A stretch of DNA of 64,000 nt from Sphaerulina vaccinii. Lineage: Eukaryota; Ascomycota; Dothideomycetes; Mycosphaerellales; Mycosphaerellaceae. The translations under genes and the position numbers were made by a program. The stretch spans positions 496,001 through 560,000 of the forward strand of contig JAKUDP010000002.1 of assembly GCA_022570795.1 (NCBI GenBank), in the 5' to 3' direction. Below the pieces are notes generated by a model. The model saw only the letters and a program-made list of their open reading frames with translations. It ran no database searches and was not told the origin of the DNA. Below are positions 39,789-50,850 of this stretch, piece by piece. Within the stretch, counting starts at the first letter, position 1. Each line of letters begins with the position of its first letter.

Positions 39789-41993
39789 ATGGAAAAGCAT
39801 TTAGGAGGTATTGAAATGCTAGAATCATACGACTCCGGCCTTGGGTCTTCACCACCTGCATCACATACAAGAAGTCATGATGCCGCCGGCAACCCATCCT
39901 TGGATTTGAGCAATTTACCTCCCGTATACCTCGTGGCGTCTCACTTCGACACAGAGGATCTGCATGAGTTCGAAGAGGATCTGGATCAAGCACAGGCAGT
40001 ATTGACTTACTTATTGGAAGAGGCTGAGATTGTTCTTACCAGAGCTGTGAGAAAGGCACGTATCAAGCTCGACTTACGTTCGAAAGGTCTCCATACCGAG
40101 GAGGTACTGCAATTCAAGGGGCGAGTGCCACTGTGGTCTCAGGAAAGCGGTTATGCATCTCAACCTGCAACAAATAAGCGCAAGCATGGAGAGATCGAGG
40201 CAGCCAAGCAGGGCAAGCTCGACGCGATCCTCCTTGACGACTCTAGCACAGACACTGAAGGTGAGAGCGTGCCAAAGAAGAAACCGAAGAGTTCTGCAAT
40301 TCCCAGCTTGGTCAGGACTGGGACCGGCAAAGCTCTGGATCCTCAGCCACAGGCGAACCAGTCGCAAGATCGCATTGTGAAAGTCGTGCGTACGGATTGG
40401 TTCACTGAATCAAAAGCTGCAGGCCATGCACTTCCACTGGACCAGTATGTCGTGTATGCAGGCCGCGTGACCAAGCCTCCAGATAAGACACCAACCACAT
40501 CTGCACTCTACGCAAAGCTACCAGATCGTGGGACGGGAAAGCTCACCGCCATCTCGCAAAGCGTCATTGCAGACAAGCCCGCACTTACCAGTGCTTCCAT
40601 ACTACAGCGTGCGCAAGAGGATGCACCGGCGTCGCAGACAGCACATGATCGGTTTGGACATCGCAAGTACCATTATCCAAACACGAAGACGCCGTCTGCC
40701 AATCCAGCCAGCTGGGGAGCTGGCCATGGCACGAAACAGGAATATGCACATCTACTGCAGCAAACGACAACCGACTACGAAGGCACTTCCAGTGATCTAC
40801 CTGAGCCTCCGGAGTGGGTCAAAGCACACGTTAAGTACGCGTGCCAACGACTAACTCCAAAGGACAACCCGAACGATGTGTTTATCGATCTACTGGGACA
40901 GATCAAACTGGCGCGCCTTCTTACCAATGATGAAATTGGCGTGCGAGCCTATGCGACCTCGATCGCGGCACTGCGCTCATATTCCTACAGGATCAGCAAT
41001 GCTAAGGAGATTCTGCGACTACCTGGCTGTGACGCCAAGATCGCCAATCTATGGGTAGAGTGGAAGAATACTGGCAAGATTCAAGCTGTGGAAGAGGCAG
41101 AAGCAGACGAGGATTTGAAGATTCTAAAGCTTTTCTGGAATATCTGGGGCGTAGGAGTGACCACTGCACGCGAGTTTTACTTCGACAAAGGATGGCGCGA
41201 GCTCGACGACATCGTGGAGTATGGATGGTCAACACTCCAGCGAGTGCAGCAGATTGGAGTGAAGTACTATGACGAGTTTCTCGATCCGATCCCGCGAGCC
41301 GAAGTCGAGAGCATCTGCAAAATCATACACAAGCACGCGGTCACAGTCCGAGATGATGGTATTCAGTCCATGATCGTCGGTGGCTATCGGCGAGGCAAAG
41401 AAGCTTGCGGAGATGTCGATGTCGTAGTGTCACATCCTGACGAGGCCGCCACACACAGTATCATCGAGGACATTGTTGCGAGCTTGGAAGAAGAAGGCTG
41501 GATTACACATACTCTGACACTGTCAATGAACAACTCCAAACGTGATCAGCAGACTCTCCCCTTCCGAGGTGATGGCGGAGGCCACGGCTTCGACTCTCTT
41601 GACAAGGCACTAGTCGTATGGCAAGATCCAGTCTGGCCATCCAAAGAAAAAGATTTAGCCACGAACCCAAAGGCAAGGAACCCTAACATTCATCGTAGAG
41701 TCGACATCATCATCGCTCCTTGGAGAACTGTGGGCTGTGCTGTAGTCGGCTGGAGCGGCGGAACGACATTCGAACGTGACCTTCGACGTTATGCAAAGAA
41801 TGTCAAGGGTTGGAAATTCGATAGCTCGGGTGTTCGACATCGAGGAAGTGGCGAGGTTTTGGATCTGGAAGGATACTTTAATGATGAGAAGGGTGAGAAG
41901 GGCAGGGCGAAGACTATGGAGGAGGCGGAGAGGAGAGTTTTTGAGGGGTTTGGGTTGGAATATAGAGAGCCTACGGAGCGTTGTACTCAGTAG
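39789..41993 (+). CDS. Family X DNA polymerase (POL4/lambda-like)
   Basis: A single exon of 734 residues. The polymerase works in gap filling during non-homologous end joining and base excision repair. The N-terminus (YLVASHFDTEDLHEFEEDLDQAQAVLTYLLEEAEIVLT) looks like a divergent BRCT domain. A polar linker with acidic and basic clusters (SVPKKKPKSS) follows. The catalytic part has the 8-kDa helix-hairpin-helix region (about 345-450), the fingers sequence WGVGVTTAREFYFDKGWREL, the nucleotidyltransferase motif GGYRRGKEACGDVDVVV with Asp542 and Asp544, and the third metal ligand Asp639 in HRRVDIIIAP. The SGGTTFERDLRRYAK-type thumb segment matches WTGS...ER of the family. An insertion of about 40 residues lies between the two Asp blocks, as in other fungal members. 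Confidence 0.92.
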   Translation: MEKHLGGIEMLESYDSGLGSSPPASHTRSHDAAGNPSLDLSNLPPVYLVASHFDTEDLHEFEEDLDQAQAVLTYLLEEAEIVLTRAVRKARIKLDLRSKGLHTEEVLQFKGRVPLWSQESGYASQPATNKRKHGEIEAAKQGKLDAILLDDSSTDTEGESVPKKKPKSSAIPSLVRTGTGKALDPQPQANQSQDRIVKVVRTDWFTESKAAGHALPLDQYVVYAGRVTKPPDKTPTTSALYAKLPDRGTGKLTAISQSVIADKPALTSASILQRAQEDAPASQTAHDRFGHRKYHYPNTKTPSANPASWGAGHGTKQEYAHLLQQTTTDYEGTSSDLPEPPEWVKAHVKYACQRLTPKDNPNDVFIDLLGQIKLARLLTNDEIGVRAYATSIAALRSYSYRISNAKEILRLPGCDAKIANLWVEWKNTGKIQAVEEAEADEDLKILKLFWNIWGVGVTTAREFYFDKGWRELDDIVEYGWSTLQRVQQIGVKYYDEFLDPIPRAEVESICKIIHKHAVTVRDDGIQSMIVGGYRRGKEACGDVDVVVSHPDEAATHSIIEDIVASLEEEGWITHTLTLSMNNSKRDQQTLPFRGDGGGHGFDSLDKALVVWQDPVWPSKEKDLATNPKARNPNIHRRVDIIIAPWRTVGCAVVGWSGGTTFERDLRRYAKNVKGWKFDSSGVRHRGSGEVLDLEGYFNDEKGEKGRAKTMEEAERRVFEGFGLEYREPTERCTQ

Positions 41994-42854
41994 TGGCAGT
42001 AGTCATCAAAATAGCATCCAACCCCCATGTCTCACTTCACAGCCGTTGTTGCTAGCCATGCTGCCACACCGGCCCGGGTTATCAGACCATGATGGTACCC
42101 ATGCTCTGGACTATTCTGCACGCACGCCGCGCTGCTGCCCGATCCTCCCGTTGGTGAACCTCTTATGCTCGAGCTGTGATGAGATCTTTCGATTATCTTA
42201 TCACCAAGTACTGCACAGTAGCATCGCTTTTACACTCCACAAAGCGAGTACAATATGTACCGGGTACACAGCCCAGCATTGTGAAACGGTAAGCCTACAT
42301 CGTGACACCGCAGATGCGTGTTCTTGCAGGTACAGCCTCACAGATCCACGCTGGAATCCCGCGTGGGACAGCTGCGTGGCGGGCTGGCTACGAAACGTTT
42401 TGGTCCGGCAGCGAGCTCGGCAGAGGACGGCTCATCACTCATCCAGCGTCATTTTATGTAGTCCTGCGCCTGCCTCGCTTGTTGAGTTGCTTGTCTGCTG
42501 GTGTTTGTCTTGAGAATCGCTCTCTTCTGCAGCATTGTGTTGGTTGTGAGAGGTTGGCAGGATTCGGCACTGGAAGCCAATCGGTTCTCGCTGGCGACAA
42601 CGCTCTTTCTACCGCCACGCGCCTGCCCACAATCCTTCTTCCTCGTCTGACTCTTCAACACCTGACCGCAGCCTGCAGGTCGCGGAATCCACCACGCAAG
42701 GATAGATCTCCACTAATACATATGCCCGTCCGCTTAGCAGCATGCTGGATCCTCCGATTCTGCCATCTTATATGATCTCTTGGTTCCCCATCAGATAAGA
42801 TTGGCTTTCGAGACGCTCTGACTACATCCCTATCTTACTTCATATGCGGTGGCC
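41994..42854. promoter_or_regulatory. Promoter region of the siderophore transporter with several GATA sites
   Basis: 861 bp between two plus-strand genes. GATA-type hexamers (HGATAR on either strand) are at about 42079, 42193, 42198 and 42793. One of them sits in a full SreA-type box (separate entry). No coding exon is supportable. A TG/CT-rich leader precedes the start. Confidence 0.6.
42790..42798 (+). promoter_or_regulatory. SreA/SRE-type iron-responsive GATA box ATCAGATAA
   Basis: Exact match to the fungal siderophore-repressor consensus ATCWGATAA, 57 bp before the transporter ATG. A near match on the other strand (TTATCAGAC, one mismatch) lies at 42079-42087. GATA repressors of the SreA/SRE1/URBS1 class silence siderophore genes when iron is ample. 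The combination of site and target gene is the supporting argument; binding is inferred. Confidence 0.6.
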
Positions 42855-44910
42855 ATGGTCTCAAACTACGGCACTCTACACTCATCAGTGAACGAAAGCG
42901 CTGATGCCGACGACGTGGAGCGAGGGGCCGCGCCATCGGCTGCACACACACCAAGCTCCTCCGTCATCGCACCATCCTACAAACGAGAACAGAACAACTC
43001 CCAGCCGCTATCAGAGGACGACAGAATATCAATAATGTCCGAACGCAGCCATGAGTCTGGACAGGCAGGTGTCAAGCGTGTTGAGGCCATCAGCTCGACA
43101 TGGTCGAAAACGGGACTTTACATGGCATATCTTGGTGTCGCTCTGCTGGCATATGCGACGTCATTAGAAGGACAAACGACCACGAATCTTACGATCTTCG
43201 CGACAAGCGCTTTCAAGTCGCACTCCATGGTATCTACTGTGTTGGTGATCCAGGGAGTCGTACTATCTGTTGTGAAACCACCTATGGCCAAGGTTGCAGA
43301 CGTCTTTGGCCGATTCGAAGCATTCGGCCTATCCATACTCTTCTACATCGTAGGCTTCATCCAGCAAGCCGCATCTAATAACGTCGAAACCTACGCAGCC
43401 GCCCAGATTTTCTACTCGGCGGGGTCGACAGGCTTGCAAATACTGATTCAGGTCTTCATTGCCGATACGAGTGATCTGGTCAATCGAGCGCTATGCTCTA
43501 CTATTCCAGACGTCCCGTTCTTGGTGAACGTCTGGCTTGGCCCCGCGATTGCAGAGAAGATTCTCAAGAACCTCAGTTGGAGATGGGGTTATGGAATCTG
43601 GACGGTCGTCTTACCTGTGGCATTCCTACCACTTGCGCTGGCACTTATCGTCAACCAGCGTAAAGCTGCCTTTCGTGGCATATTACCAGAATCACCATTC
43701 CAAGGAAAATCTGCTTGGGAAGTTGTCAAGACACTGTGGTTCGAAATGGACGCTTTCGGCCTTTTGCTCATTTGCGTGGCCTTCACCTTGATCTTGATAC
43801 CGTTGACACTCGCGTCGAAGGCCGGCTGGAGCAATCCGAACCTGGTTACCATGCTAGTGGTTGGCGCTGCATGCCTTATAGCCATACCATTCTGGGAAAG
43901 AAACAAGACTCTGGCTCCACATGCTTTCTTTCCGCGGTCGTTCTGGAAGAACAAGACACTTCTCTGTGGCCTGGCTTTATCCTTTTTCTACTTCAGTGAG
44001 TGGCATCGCAGAATAATTCGATATGGATATGACTGACGTCTTTGCAGTGGCATTTTATCTCTCCGTATATCCATACTTCCAATCATATTTGCTCGTGGTA
44101 CAAGGCTTGCCACTCACACAAGCTGGTCGCATCGTGCAGACATTCACCTTTACGTCAACGGTCACAGCCATCGTCACATCGATCGCCATCAAGTACACCA
44201 AAACGTACAAGAAGTTCATGGTCGCTGGCACGATCTTGTATGTGATCGGATTGGGACTGATGATTCATTATCGAACAGAAGAGTCGACACCAGCGATGAT
44301 TGTCGGCACGCAGATCTTCCTTGGAGTTGGAGGCAGTCTGACCCATGTACCGGCACAGCTTGGCGTGCAGGCCTCGGCCAGCCATTCGGAAGTGGCTGCA
44401 GCGACTGCTCTCTTCTTGACCTTTTTGGAGATCGGCGGCGCTGTCGGCAGTGGCATTTCTGGCGCGATCTGGACGTCAAACATCCCAAAGAAGCTGGCAC
44501 TATACCTGCCGCCAGAGACAAAGGGCATGGCCGATGAGATATATGGCAACATCACCCTCGCCTCAAGAGGTTGGCCCATGGGCAGTCCGACTCGTGATGC
44601 CATCAACCAGGCATATCAGGAGACCATGACGAAGATCTTGACAGTCGCTGTCTTCGTGGCGCTGCCTTGTATTGTTCTGGCCTTTATGATGCACGACTAC
44701 AAGCTGGACGAAATTGACCAAGGTGTGAAGGGTGTGGTCATTGGTGCGACACAAGATCGAGCCGACCATGGAGACGAAGACTTCGCTGGCCCTTCTACTA
44801 CCAGCCAGCTTCTGCGCACTTCTGGCGAGTACGATGATGTGGATGATCTGGGGGATGTTTCCGACGAGTCACAGAACTCGAGAACGAGGCTGATCAGAAA
44901 GTCTTCATAG
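42855..44910 (+). CDS. MFS siderophore-iron transporter (MirB/SIT type)
   Basis: Exons are 42855-43995 and 44048-44910 (52-nt intron), giving 667 residues from MVSNYGTLHSSVNES; an ATG at 42844 is out of frame. A cytosolic N-tail of about 80 residues precedes 14 hydrophobic spans. The SIT subfamily pattern is visible: YLGVALLAYATSLEGQTTTNLTIFATSAF, then VLVIQGVVLSVVKPPMAKVADVFGRFEAF, IQVFIADTSDLVNRALCSTIPDVPFL and NLSWRWGYGIWTVVLP. The second half has FYLSVYPYFQSYLLVVQGLPLTQAGRI and an acidic tail. Such proteins import ferri-siderophores by proton symport. The promoter carries an SreA-type box. Siderophore specificity cannot be read; no NRPS or other siderophore biosynthesis gene is in the window. 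Confidence 0.92.
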
Positions 44911-45996
44911 ACATAGATGATATTTTGCATTTATTTGTTGGAACGGGCATGAGCGACGACGGACATGGAAACGATAGACACAGGATCAGCAATGCGTTTG
45001 GAAAGGATCCATATTGCTTGCATTGAAGCATGCGGGGAGGTGATTCATTTATCTGGCGCATGAAGGACATGGAAAGGGACTGCAGGCGTTATTTGGTCTC
45101 GCCACGGGGCTTGAGATCGGGCACAGCATTGATGCGATTGATAGCGACATGTTCTAGATACCCTATCTATCTGATATTTCGACCTACTCGTCGTGACGGG
45201 CCCGGCGTCGTACAATCACATCCCATATGTCGACCTGAAGAGCCTCGACCTCGTAGAACCCAGTAGGGTGTTTCGAAAAGTCAATTTTTCGCTCAATCCT
45301 TGTCGTTTCGTTGGCCGATGCCATAGCTCACTGTTTCCGACGGCGAGATCATGATGTGTACTCTCTGCATTGGCAATATCACTTTGCACTCACTCTTCGC
45401 CTTCTTGATAAGACTCTAGGACTTGAAAGATCCGCGCATCGTTGGTGGAAATCGCGCTACTGGATCATCTCCATTCGTTTCAACCTTCATCAACGCAAGC
45501 TTCCGTTCCGCCCACCTCGCCGGTACTGTACGCGCGCGACATCGATTGTGACAGAGTCTGCTTCGCGCTCTTCGTTGCGCAAGCTCTCTTTCACACGCAA
45601 AAAGGGCTCTTGGATTGTCTCCTGCGCCACTGTGGTCTGCTGTGCTTCTTTGTGCCACTCTGGACAGCGTACAATACTCGGCTCAAGGTCATACGCTGCG
45701 ACAAGACAGACTAAGCCTCGACGACACGCGCGCTACTCTCTCACACCGCAACCTCACCTCACCTCCACGACGTTTCTACACTACTCTCGCCTATCCACCT
45801 GACACACGACTGATATACTGCAACGCGCGCCGATTGACCATCAGCTGCTGATACCGCCACCACGTCTGCCCCGCTGAAACAAGGAGTTTGCTAGGACTTG
45901 ATCAGGTGCTACACGAACGACGAAGACACGTGAAGGAAGACACAAGGAAGTGATCAGGAAGCGTGAGACAAGCTTGCTCGAGTGCAGGAGATCAGA
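44911..45996. other. 3' flank of the transporter and long promoter/leader of CDC42
   Basis: 1.09 kb. The right half is rich in pyrimidine and CAC-type runs (CTCTCTTTCACACG, CACCTCACCTCCACG), typical of a long 5' UTR of a strongly expressed fungal gene. Open frames lack ATG or family features. Confidence 0.4.
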
Positions 45997-46948
45997 ATGG
46001 TGGTCGCTACGATCAAGTATGCATTCTCTTTCTTTCATTCTCAAGCATAATGGATACCCCTTGGACAGCAGCTATTCCATGGCGTGGGAAAGTGATATGC
46101 GGAGAGCGCGATAGGAACATCAGGCCAATTCACGACAAGCTGCATCTCCCGAAGCCATTGGTGGACCGGGCAAGAGCATTGAAGAGGAGTGGAAGGATAC
46201 CATTCAAGTTGTGGCATATGCTCGGACATGGGAATGAAGTGCATTTGGCTGACTTTGTGCCTCTTTAGATGTGTTGTGGTGGGCGATGGTGCTGTGGGCA
46301 AAACGTGCTTGCTCATCAGTTACACCACGAACAAATTCCCCTCGGAATATGTACCGACTGTGTTTGACAACTATGCGGTGACGGTAATGTAAGACTTTGG
46401 AGTACACCGGCGGATTTGACTGGCATTGACGATAGTGATAGGATCGGCGACGAGCCATACACGCTCGGTCTCTTTGATACTGCTGGACAAGAAGATTACG
46501 ATCGCCTACGACCACTCTCCTACCCACAGACTGACGTCTTCCTGGTTTGCTTTTCCGTCACATCACCTGCGTCATTCGAGAACGTGCGAGAAAAGTGGTT
46601 TCCTGAGGTACACCACCACTGTCCTGGAGTACCCTGCTTGATCGTGGGCACGCAAACAGATTTGAGAGATGATCCTCAAGTCAGAGACAAACTGGCGAAG
46701 CAGAAGATGCAACCTGTGAGAAAGGAGGACGGCGAGCGGATGGCCAAGGAACTGGGCGCTGTCAAATACGTAGAGTGCTCAGCTCTTACGCAGTTCAAGT
46801 TGAAGGACGTCTTCGATGAAGCGATTGTGGCGGCTTTAGAACCACCTGCCGTGAAGAAGCCGAAGCGTGAGTTCCACAACAGTTGAGATTTGGGGACAGT
46901 GCTGACACATATAATTAAGGGAAAGGCAAAGGCTGCATACTGCTATAG
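45997..46948 (+). CDS. CDC42: CDC42 Rho-type small GTPase
   Basis: Master regulator of polarity and actin organisation. Exons are 45997-46016 (20 nt), 46269-46388, 46442-46866 and 46920-46948, giving 197 residues. Exon 1 encodes MVVATIK and splices into CVVVGDGAVGKTCLLISYTTNKFPSEYVPTVFDNYAVTVM, the P-loop and switch I of Cdc42. DTAGQEDYDRLRPLSYPQTD is switch II. GTQTDL is the base-recognition motif, and the 120s region (RKEDGERMAKELGAVKYVECSAL) is the Rho insert and SAL motif. The last 29-nt exon supplies a polybasic stretch and CAAX box (KRKGKGCILL), predicting geranylgeranylation and plasma-membrane targeting. Reading through the last intron would end at FHNS and lose the CAAX box. The first intron, 252 nt, is unusually long here. 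Confidence 0.97.
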
Positions 46949-47733
46949 CCTTAGGACTGTGTGGTACGATACTGTTGGATTTCGAAGATAGCGGAACGGC
47001 AAGCAGGCGCTCTCAGATCAGACGCCTTTTCACTTCTGGCACCAGAGTTGGCGCGTGGAGTTGGACGGAGCACTGCTGTTTTCAGGAACTACACATGGGC
47101 GCACTCATATCAGGTCAATTGCCTTCTGCCTTTTGCAGTTCCTTCTTTTTCGCGTGCCCCGCAACGGTGTCGCTTCAACTTACTATCACTGATCTGAAAA
47201 AACTGACCGTAGCCCTTAGTGCCATCGGGCAGGACACGATCAGCATGAGATCAGGTCAGTTCCACTTTGTAGTCCTCTCGAGCGCTTGCACATGCTAACT
47301 GCTAGCGCGAATCTGTGCAGGGGTTATGTACGCGTCGGTGGAACGGCCGTTGGCATGGCACAAGTGAAGTAGCACGTCACGACACTCGCGAGAAGGGCTA
47401 TGACTCCGCTATTGCTTCGCAACCAAGCAACCCAATGCGAGCATAGCACATACAGCACACCTCACACTATCTTCAGAGAGCATTATAGAGCCTCACTTCA
47501 GCCGGTTATTCTACTCTCGCAGCTTTCATCAGAGCCGACAAGATCTGGTCACTGTTGGCTTCACGACACGACTCCAAGTCTGTTGCACCTCTCCACGCCA
47601 CTGGCAGGTCGGCAGTGAGTTTCCTCTGTGTTGCAGCGCATGCGGCCATTGTCAACATAAGTTGACGCGTCAATAAGAGCCGCCAAGCATTGTTCGCGCT
47701 ACTCGTGCATTTGTTGTGTTGTTTTGCGCTAGT
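46949..47733. other. Intergenic, possible non-coding or leader exon
   Basis: 785 bp between CDC42 and the large Ser/Pro-rich gene. It contains one good intron-like pattern on the plus strand (about 47256-47320: GTCAGT donor, TGCTAAC branch, TGTGCAG acceptor). This may belong to the 5' UTR of the downstream gene. No coherent protein is supported. Confidence 0.35.
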
Positions 47734-50700
47734 ATGAGTACCAGCAGCAGACGCTCCGCGCGGAGCTCGTTGACCGCAGCACCACCCTCCTTGCCCGTAA
47801 TCGACGAAATGGCGACATCTGGCGGCAATGCTTGGGCGCAGAAAGAGATTGAGAAAGAGAGATATCAGCTGGCTGGCAACGCCTTCGCCCAGCAGCAATT
47901 TGCCGAGCGCAAGATGACGCCTCCTGGAGTGACACATCCAGCATTTCGAAAAGGTTTCAACCTCCTCGACACAACGAAACCAATTCCCGAGCTCGACTCG
48001 CCCGACCGACGGCGAGGTATAGAGCATCACCAGCGAGAGTCTTCACAGACCACAATGACACAATTCATTCAACCATCACCAGAGCTCAAGACGCAATCCC
48101 TACAGCCATCGCCAGAGCTCAAGACGCAATCCCTACAGCCATCGCCAGAGCTCAATCTGGGCACAACTCCTGATCAAACTCCTATCCCGACACAACGCGA
48201 ATGGCTGGAAACTCGAGAGCATCTCGAGATGCACGGCAATCAGCAATTGCACATCCCGGTCTTCAAACACACGCCAAAAGACACAGCGGCAGAATTCGCC
48301 ACAGCAGTTGCTGGTAGCACTCCGAACAAGAGTGACACGAATACGCGTCCACAGACACCAGCAACCAAGAGCCCAAAGAAAGGCTTCTTCGAACGCATGA
48401 GCAAATGGACAGGCCGACGCAGCCAAGGACCTCAGACACCGAAGCAGAACACTGAGCCTGAGCGCCTTTCTGGATCTCATCTGCCACCAAAAGCTCGCGC
48501 AGTTCTACAAGCAGCCCCACCACCTCGCAGCGTTGTGCGCTCTCCCTCGAAGACCAAGTCCTTCTTCTCGCGGCAACCATCGGATCTCAATGCGAAGCGA
48601 CTAGATCCTCCTCGTGCTGCCACCTCGCTTGGTCATCGTACACCTCAGACTGTGCACTTTGCGACCCCCCGATCCAGTGCACAGGAGAGTCGGAACGTAT
48701 CACAAGCTTCAGTCACTCATCGTACGCCTACCTTAAGCAGGTCACAAAGCTTGAAATACCTGGACCAAGCCATACCGCCTACACCACCTGCCAAAGATAC
48801 TCCACCAGATGAACTGGCGATTCGCAATATATCGTCACAGCGACCATTCGTGCCTATCGCGAACGAGACCCCAAGCAGGACGACCGGCTTCATCAGCACA
48901 AGTGGCAGACTGAGTCCGACTCGTCTGGGGAGCTATGGCAATCGTGGAGCTGCGAAGCTAGTCACACAGACAAGCGTGTATTCAATGCGTGCTTCTGTCG
49001 TGCCCGACGCGATGAACAAGGAGGACTTCGACGATGCAAAGTCACGTATCGGCGGGCTGGGGATCGAGGGCTTCGACATGCCGCACGAGACCAAACGTGC
49101 CAGTGAGAATATCGTGACCTACAGCCCAAGCGTCTATTCTCCAGACGCCTTTCGCTCATCAGTGGCCAAGTTCCCTGATCGTGCTGCCAGACTGTCAGCG
49201 TCTGAGAAATGGCTCCCACAACTTTCTACAGAAGATCGACTCGGACCAATGCACTTACGAGGATCTCCTGATACTGCGCAAAGTAGCGTGTCAGACACCG
49301 GTACCATACCTGTGGTCTACCCAGAACTCGCGAGGGACCCTTCTATCCAATCTTTCATGACTCCAGATCCCGTTTCGCCATCACCGCAGTCAGGAGCCAC
49401 AGTACGCGCGTTCAATGAAGTTGAAAAGATACTCAATGTGAAGGTGGACAGTCCAATCGGAACACCTGAACAGAAACGTTCCTCCACCACGAGCACGATA
49501 CGAGGCGACTACACTATTGCCTCTCCAACAAGCACCAGATCTGAGCTCTCCGCTGATGGACTGTTCGCCATAGCGCTCAACCGCTTACATGGTGATAAGG
49601 ATACCTCTTCCGCGACTCCACCTGGCCGAGCTTCACTTGAGCGTACTCCGACCGAGCTGCCACCGCCTGAGACTCCCTCTACTATACGACCTTCTCCGAT
49701 GGCGACCCACCCTAGCGCCATGCCATCTCCACTACACATCAATGGAGGTCATTTGCTGCCAAGTACATATACGCCAACACAGCCACGATCGCGCAAAGAA
49801 GCAAAGAAATCTCTGAAGATATCGAAAGTCGAAGAGCAGGAACTGAGAGACGAACTAATGTCGCCATACGACCCGCCGTGGACGCCAGGAGGTCGACCGA
49901 AGCCTAAGGAAGACATCTTTAAGAACAGGCCGAGCTTCGTACCACCAGTTGAGGAGAATCTGGTTGTGCGTCGGTCGCCTCCGGTTCGTGGCACTCGTTG
50001 GTCCGAGGATACTGCGGTACCTGTAGGAGACCCGAAGAAACCTGCAAGCATACGTAAAGTCTCACCTGGCAAGTCAGTCGTAGAGACTGCTGTGGCCGCT
50101 ATCGAAAAGCAAGGGCCACAAACACCACTACCCGAGGAGCCAGATGGCGTCGAAGTGGGAAACATTCTTGAAATTATCAACGATCGAGATGAGAAGATTC
50201 GCGAACTGCATGAGGAGATGAAGACTGAGAATACGCGTTTACATCATCGATTGGCTTCGATTGAGATTCAAGATCGTAGGCGTGCATCGAAGCCTGATGT
50301 CTGCAATGGCGAAAGTGGAAAGAGGAGGGAGAGCCCTCGTGGAAGAGCTAGCAATATTGCTACGCAGAAAGGCAGAGCCAGCAGTGCCACGCAAACAGAC
50401 AGCTGCAGCAAGAATTCGCACAGCGTTGAGAGGAGACCGGCAAAGCATCGTGCAACTCAGGATGCGAAGCGCATCTCAACGACTTTCGCCCACGATTACT
50501 ATCAAAAGCATCAAAGCAGTGGCGAAACTTCGCCCGTGGACAGCGTACCTGAAAGTGAACGCTTGACGACCATCATCACGCCAAGCCTAGCGCAGTTATG
50601 TCAGACTCCAGACCTGTCTCAACCCTCAGAACAACCGCTGCAGGACTCGCCGACATTACCAGCTAATTTCCCGGCGCCTGCTGTGCCAGAATTAAGCAAT

Positions 50701-50838
50701 TCTGGAGTGCCGATCGGTGATACGAGATATGGCGAGCTCATGGCTGTGATGCAGGAGCAACATGCGATGATGTTGCAGATGATGCAGGAGATTAAGGAAT
50801 TGAAGCGTGCTAATAGTACTTCGGGAGAGAAGTCGTAG
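47734..50838 (+). CDS. Large Ser/Pro/Thr-rich protein with C-terminal coiled coil, unrecognised
   Basis: A single exon of 1034 residues from MSTSSRRSARSS. It is mostly disordered and rich in SPxx/TPxx sites (TPKQNTEP, TPPTPPAKDTPPDE), so probably heavily phosphorylated. A short motif near the N-terminus (NAWAQKEIEKERYQLAGNAFAQQQFAERKMTPPGVTHPAF) looks like a conserved anchor. An 11-residue repeat QPSPELKTQSL occurs almost three times at about residues 113-141. NILEIINDRDEKIRELHEEMKTENTRLHHRLASIEI (about 810-845) and the last 30 residues (MAVMQEQHAMMLQMMQEIKELKR) form coiled coils. The layout resembles microtubule or spindle-pole adaptor proteins, but there is no recognised domain and this is speculation. 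Confidence 0.75.
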   Translation: MSTSSRRSARSSLTAAPPSLPVIDEMATSGGNAWAQKEIEKERYQLAGNAFAQQQFAERKMTPPGVTHPAFRKGFNLLDTTKPIPELDSPDRRRGIEHHQRESSQTTMTQFIQPSPELKTQSLQPSPELKTQSLQPSPELNLGTTPDQTPIPTQREWLETREHLEMHGNQQLHIPVFKHTPKDTAAEFATAVAGSTPNKSDTNTRPQTPATKSPKKGFFERMSKWTGRRSQGPQTPKQNTEPERLSGSHLPPKARAVLQAAPPPRSVVRSPSKTKSFFSRQPSDLNAKRLDPPRAATSLGHRTPQTVHFATPRSSAQESRNVSQASVTHRTPTLSRSQSLKYLDQAIPPTPPAKDTPPDELAIRNISSQRPFVPIANETPSRTTGFISTSGRLSPTRLGSYGNRGAAKLVTQTSVYSMRASVVPDAMNKEDFDDAKSRIGGLGIEGFDMPHETKRASENIVTYSPSVYSPDAFRSSVAKFPDRAARLSASEKWLPQLSTEDRLGPMHLRGSPDTAQSSVSDTGTIPVVYPELARDPSIQSFMTPDPVSPSPQSGATVRAFNEVEKILNVKVDSPIGTPEQKRSSTTSTIRGDYTIASPTSTRSELSADGLFAIALNRLHGDKDTSSATPPGRASLERTPTELPPPETPSTIRPSPMATHPSAMPSPLHINGGHLLPSTYTPTQPRSRKEAKKSLKISKVEEQELRDELMSPYDPPWTPGGRPKPKEDIFKNRPSFVPPVEENLVVRRSPPVRGTRWSEDTAVPVGDPKKPASIRKVSPGKSVVETAVAAIEKQGPQTPLPEEPDGVEVGNILEIINDRDEKIRELHEEMKTENTRLHHRLASIEIQDRRRASKPDVCNGESGKRRESPRGRASNIATQKGRASSATQTDSCSKNSHSVERRPAKHRATQDAKRISTTFAHDYYQKHQSSGETSPVDSVPESERLTTIITPSLAQLCQTPDLSQPSEQPLQDSPTLPANFPAPAVPELSNSGVPIGDTRYGELMAVMQEQHAMMLQMMQEIKELKRANSTSGEKS
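48070..48156 (+). repeat. 33-bp in-frame tandem repeat, about 2.6 copies
   Basis: Units at 48070-48102, 48103-48135 and a partial one at 48136-48156, nearly identical, encode QPSPELKTQSL per unit. Each unit carries an SP site. The first unit differs at two bases, the second is nearly the same as the third, so part of the duplication is recent. Confidence 0.9.
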
Positions 50839-50850
50839 TCTGAGGTTGGA

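Noticed and set aside
45311..45802. 163-codon plus-strand frame before CDC42
   Set aside because: No ATG start, Arg/Ser/Thr-rich random composition; it lies in the CDC42 leader.
46949..47400. Possible small spliced gene using the intron at about 47256-47320
   Set aside because: The intron signals are good but neither flanking exon reads as convincing protein; more likely a leader intron.
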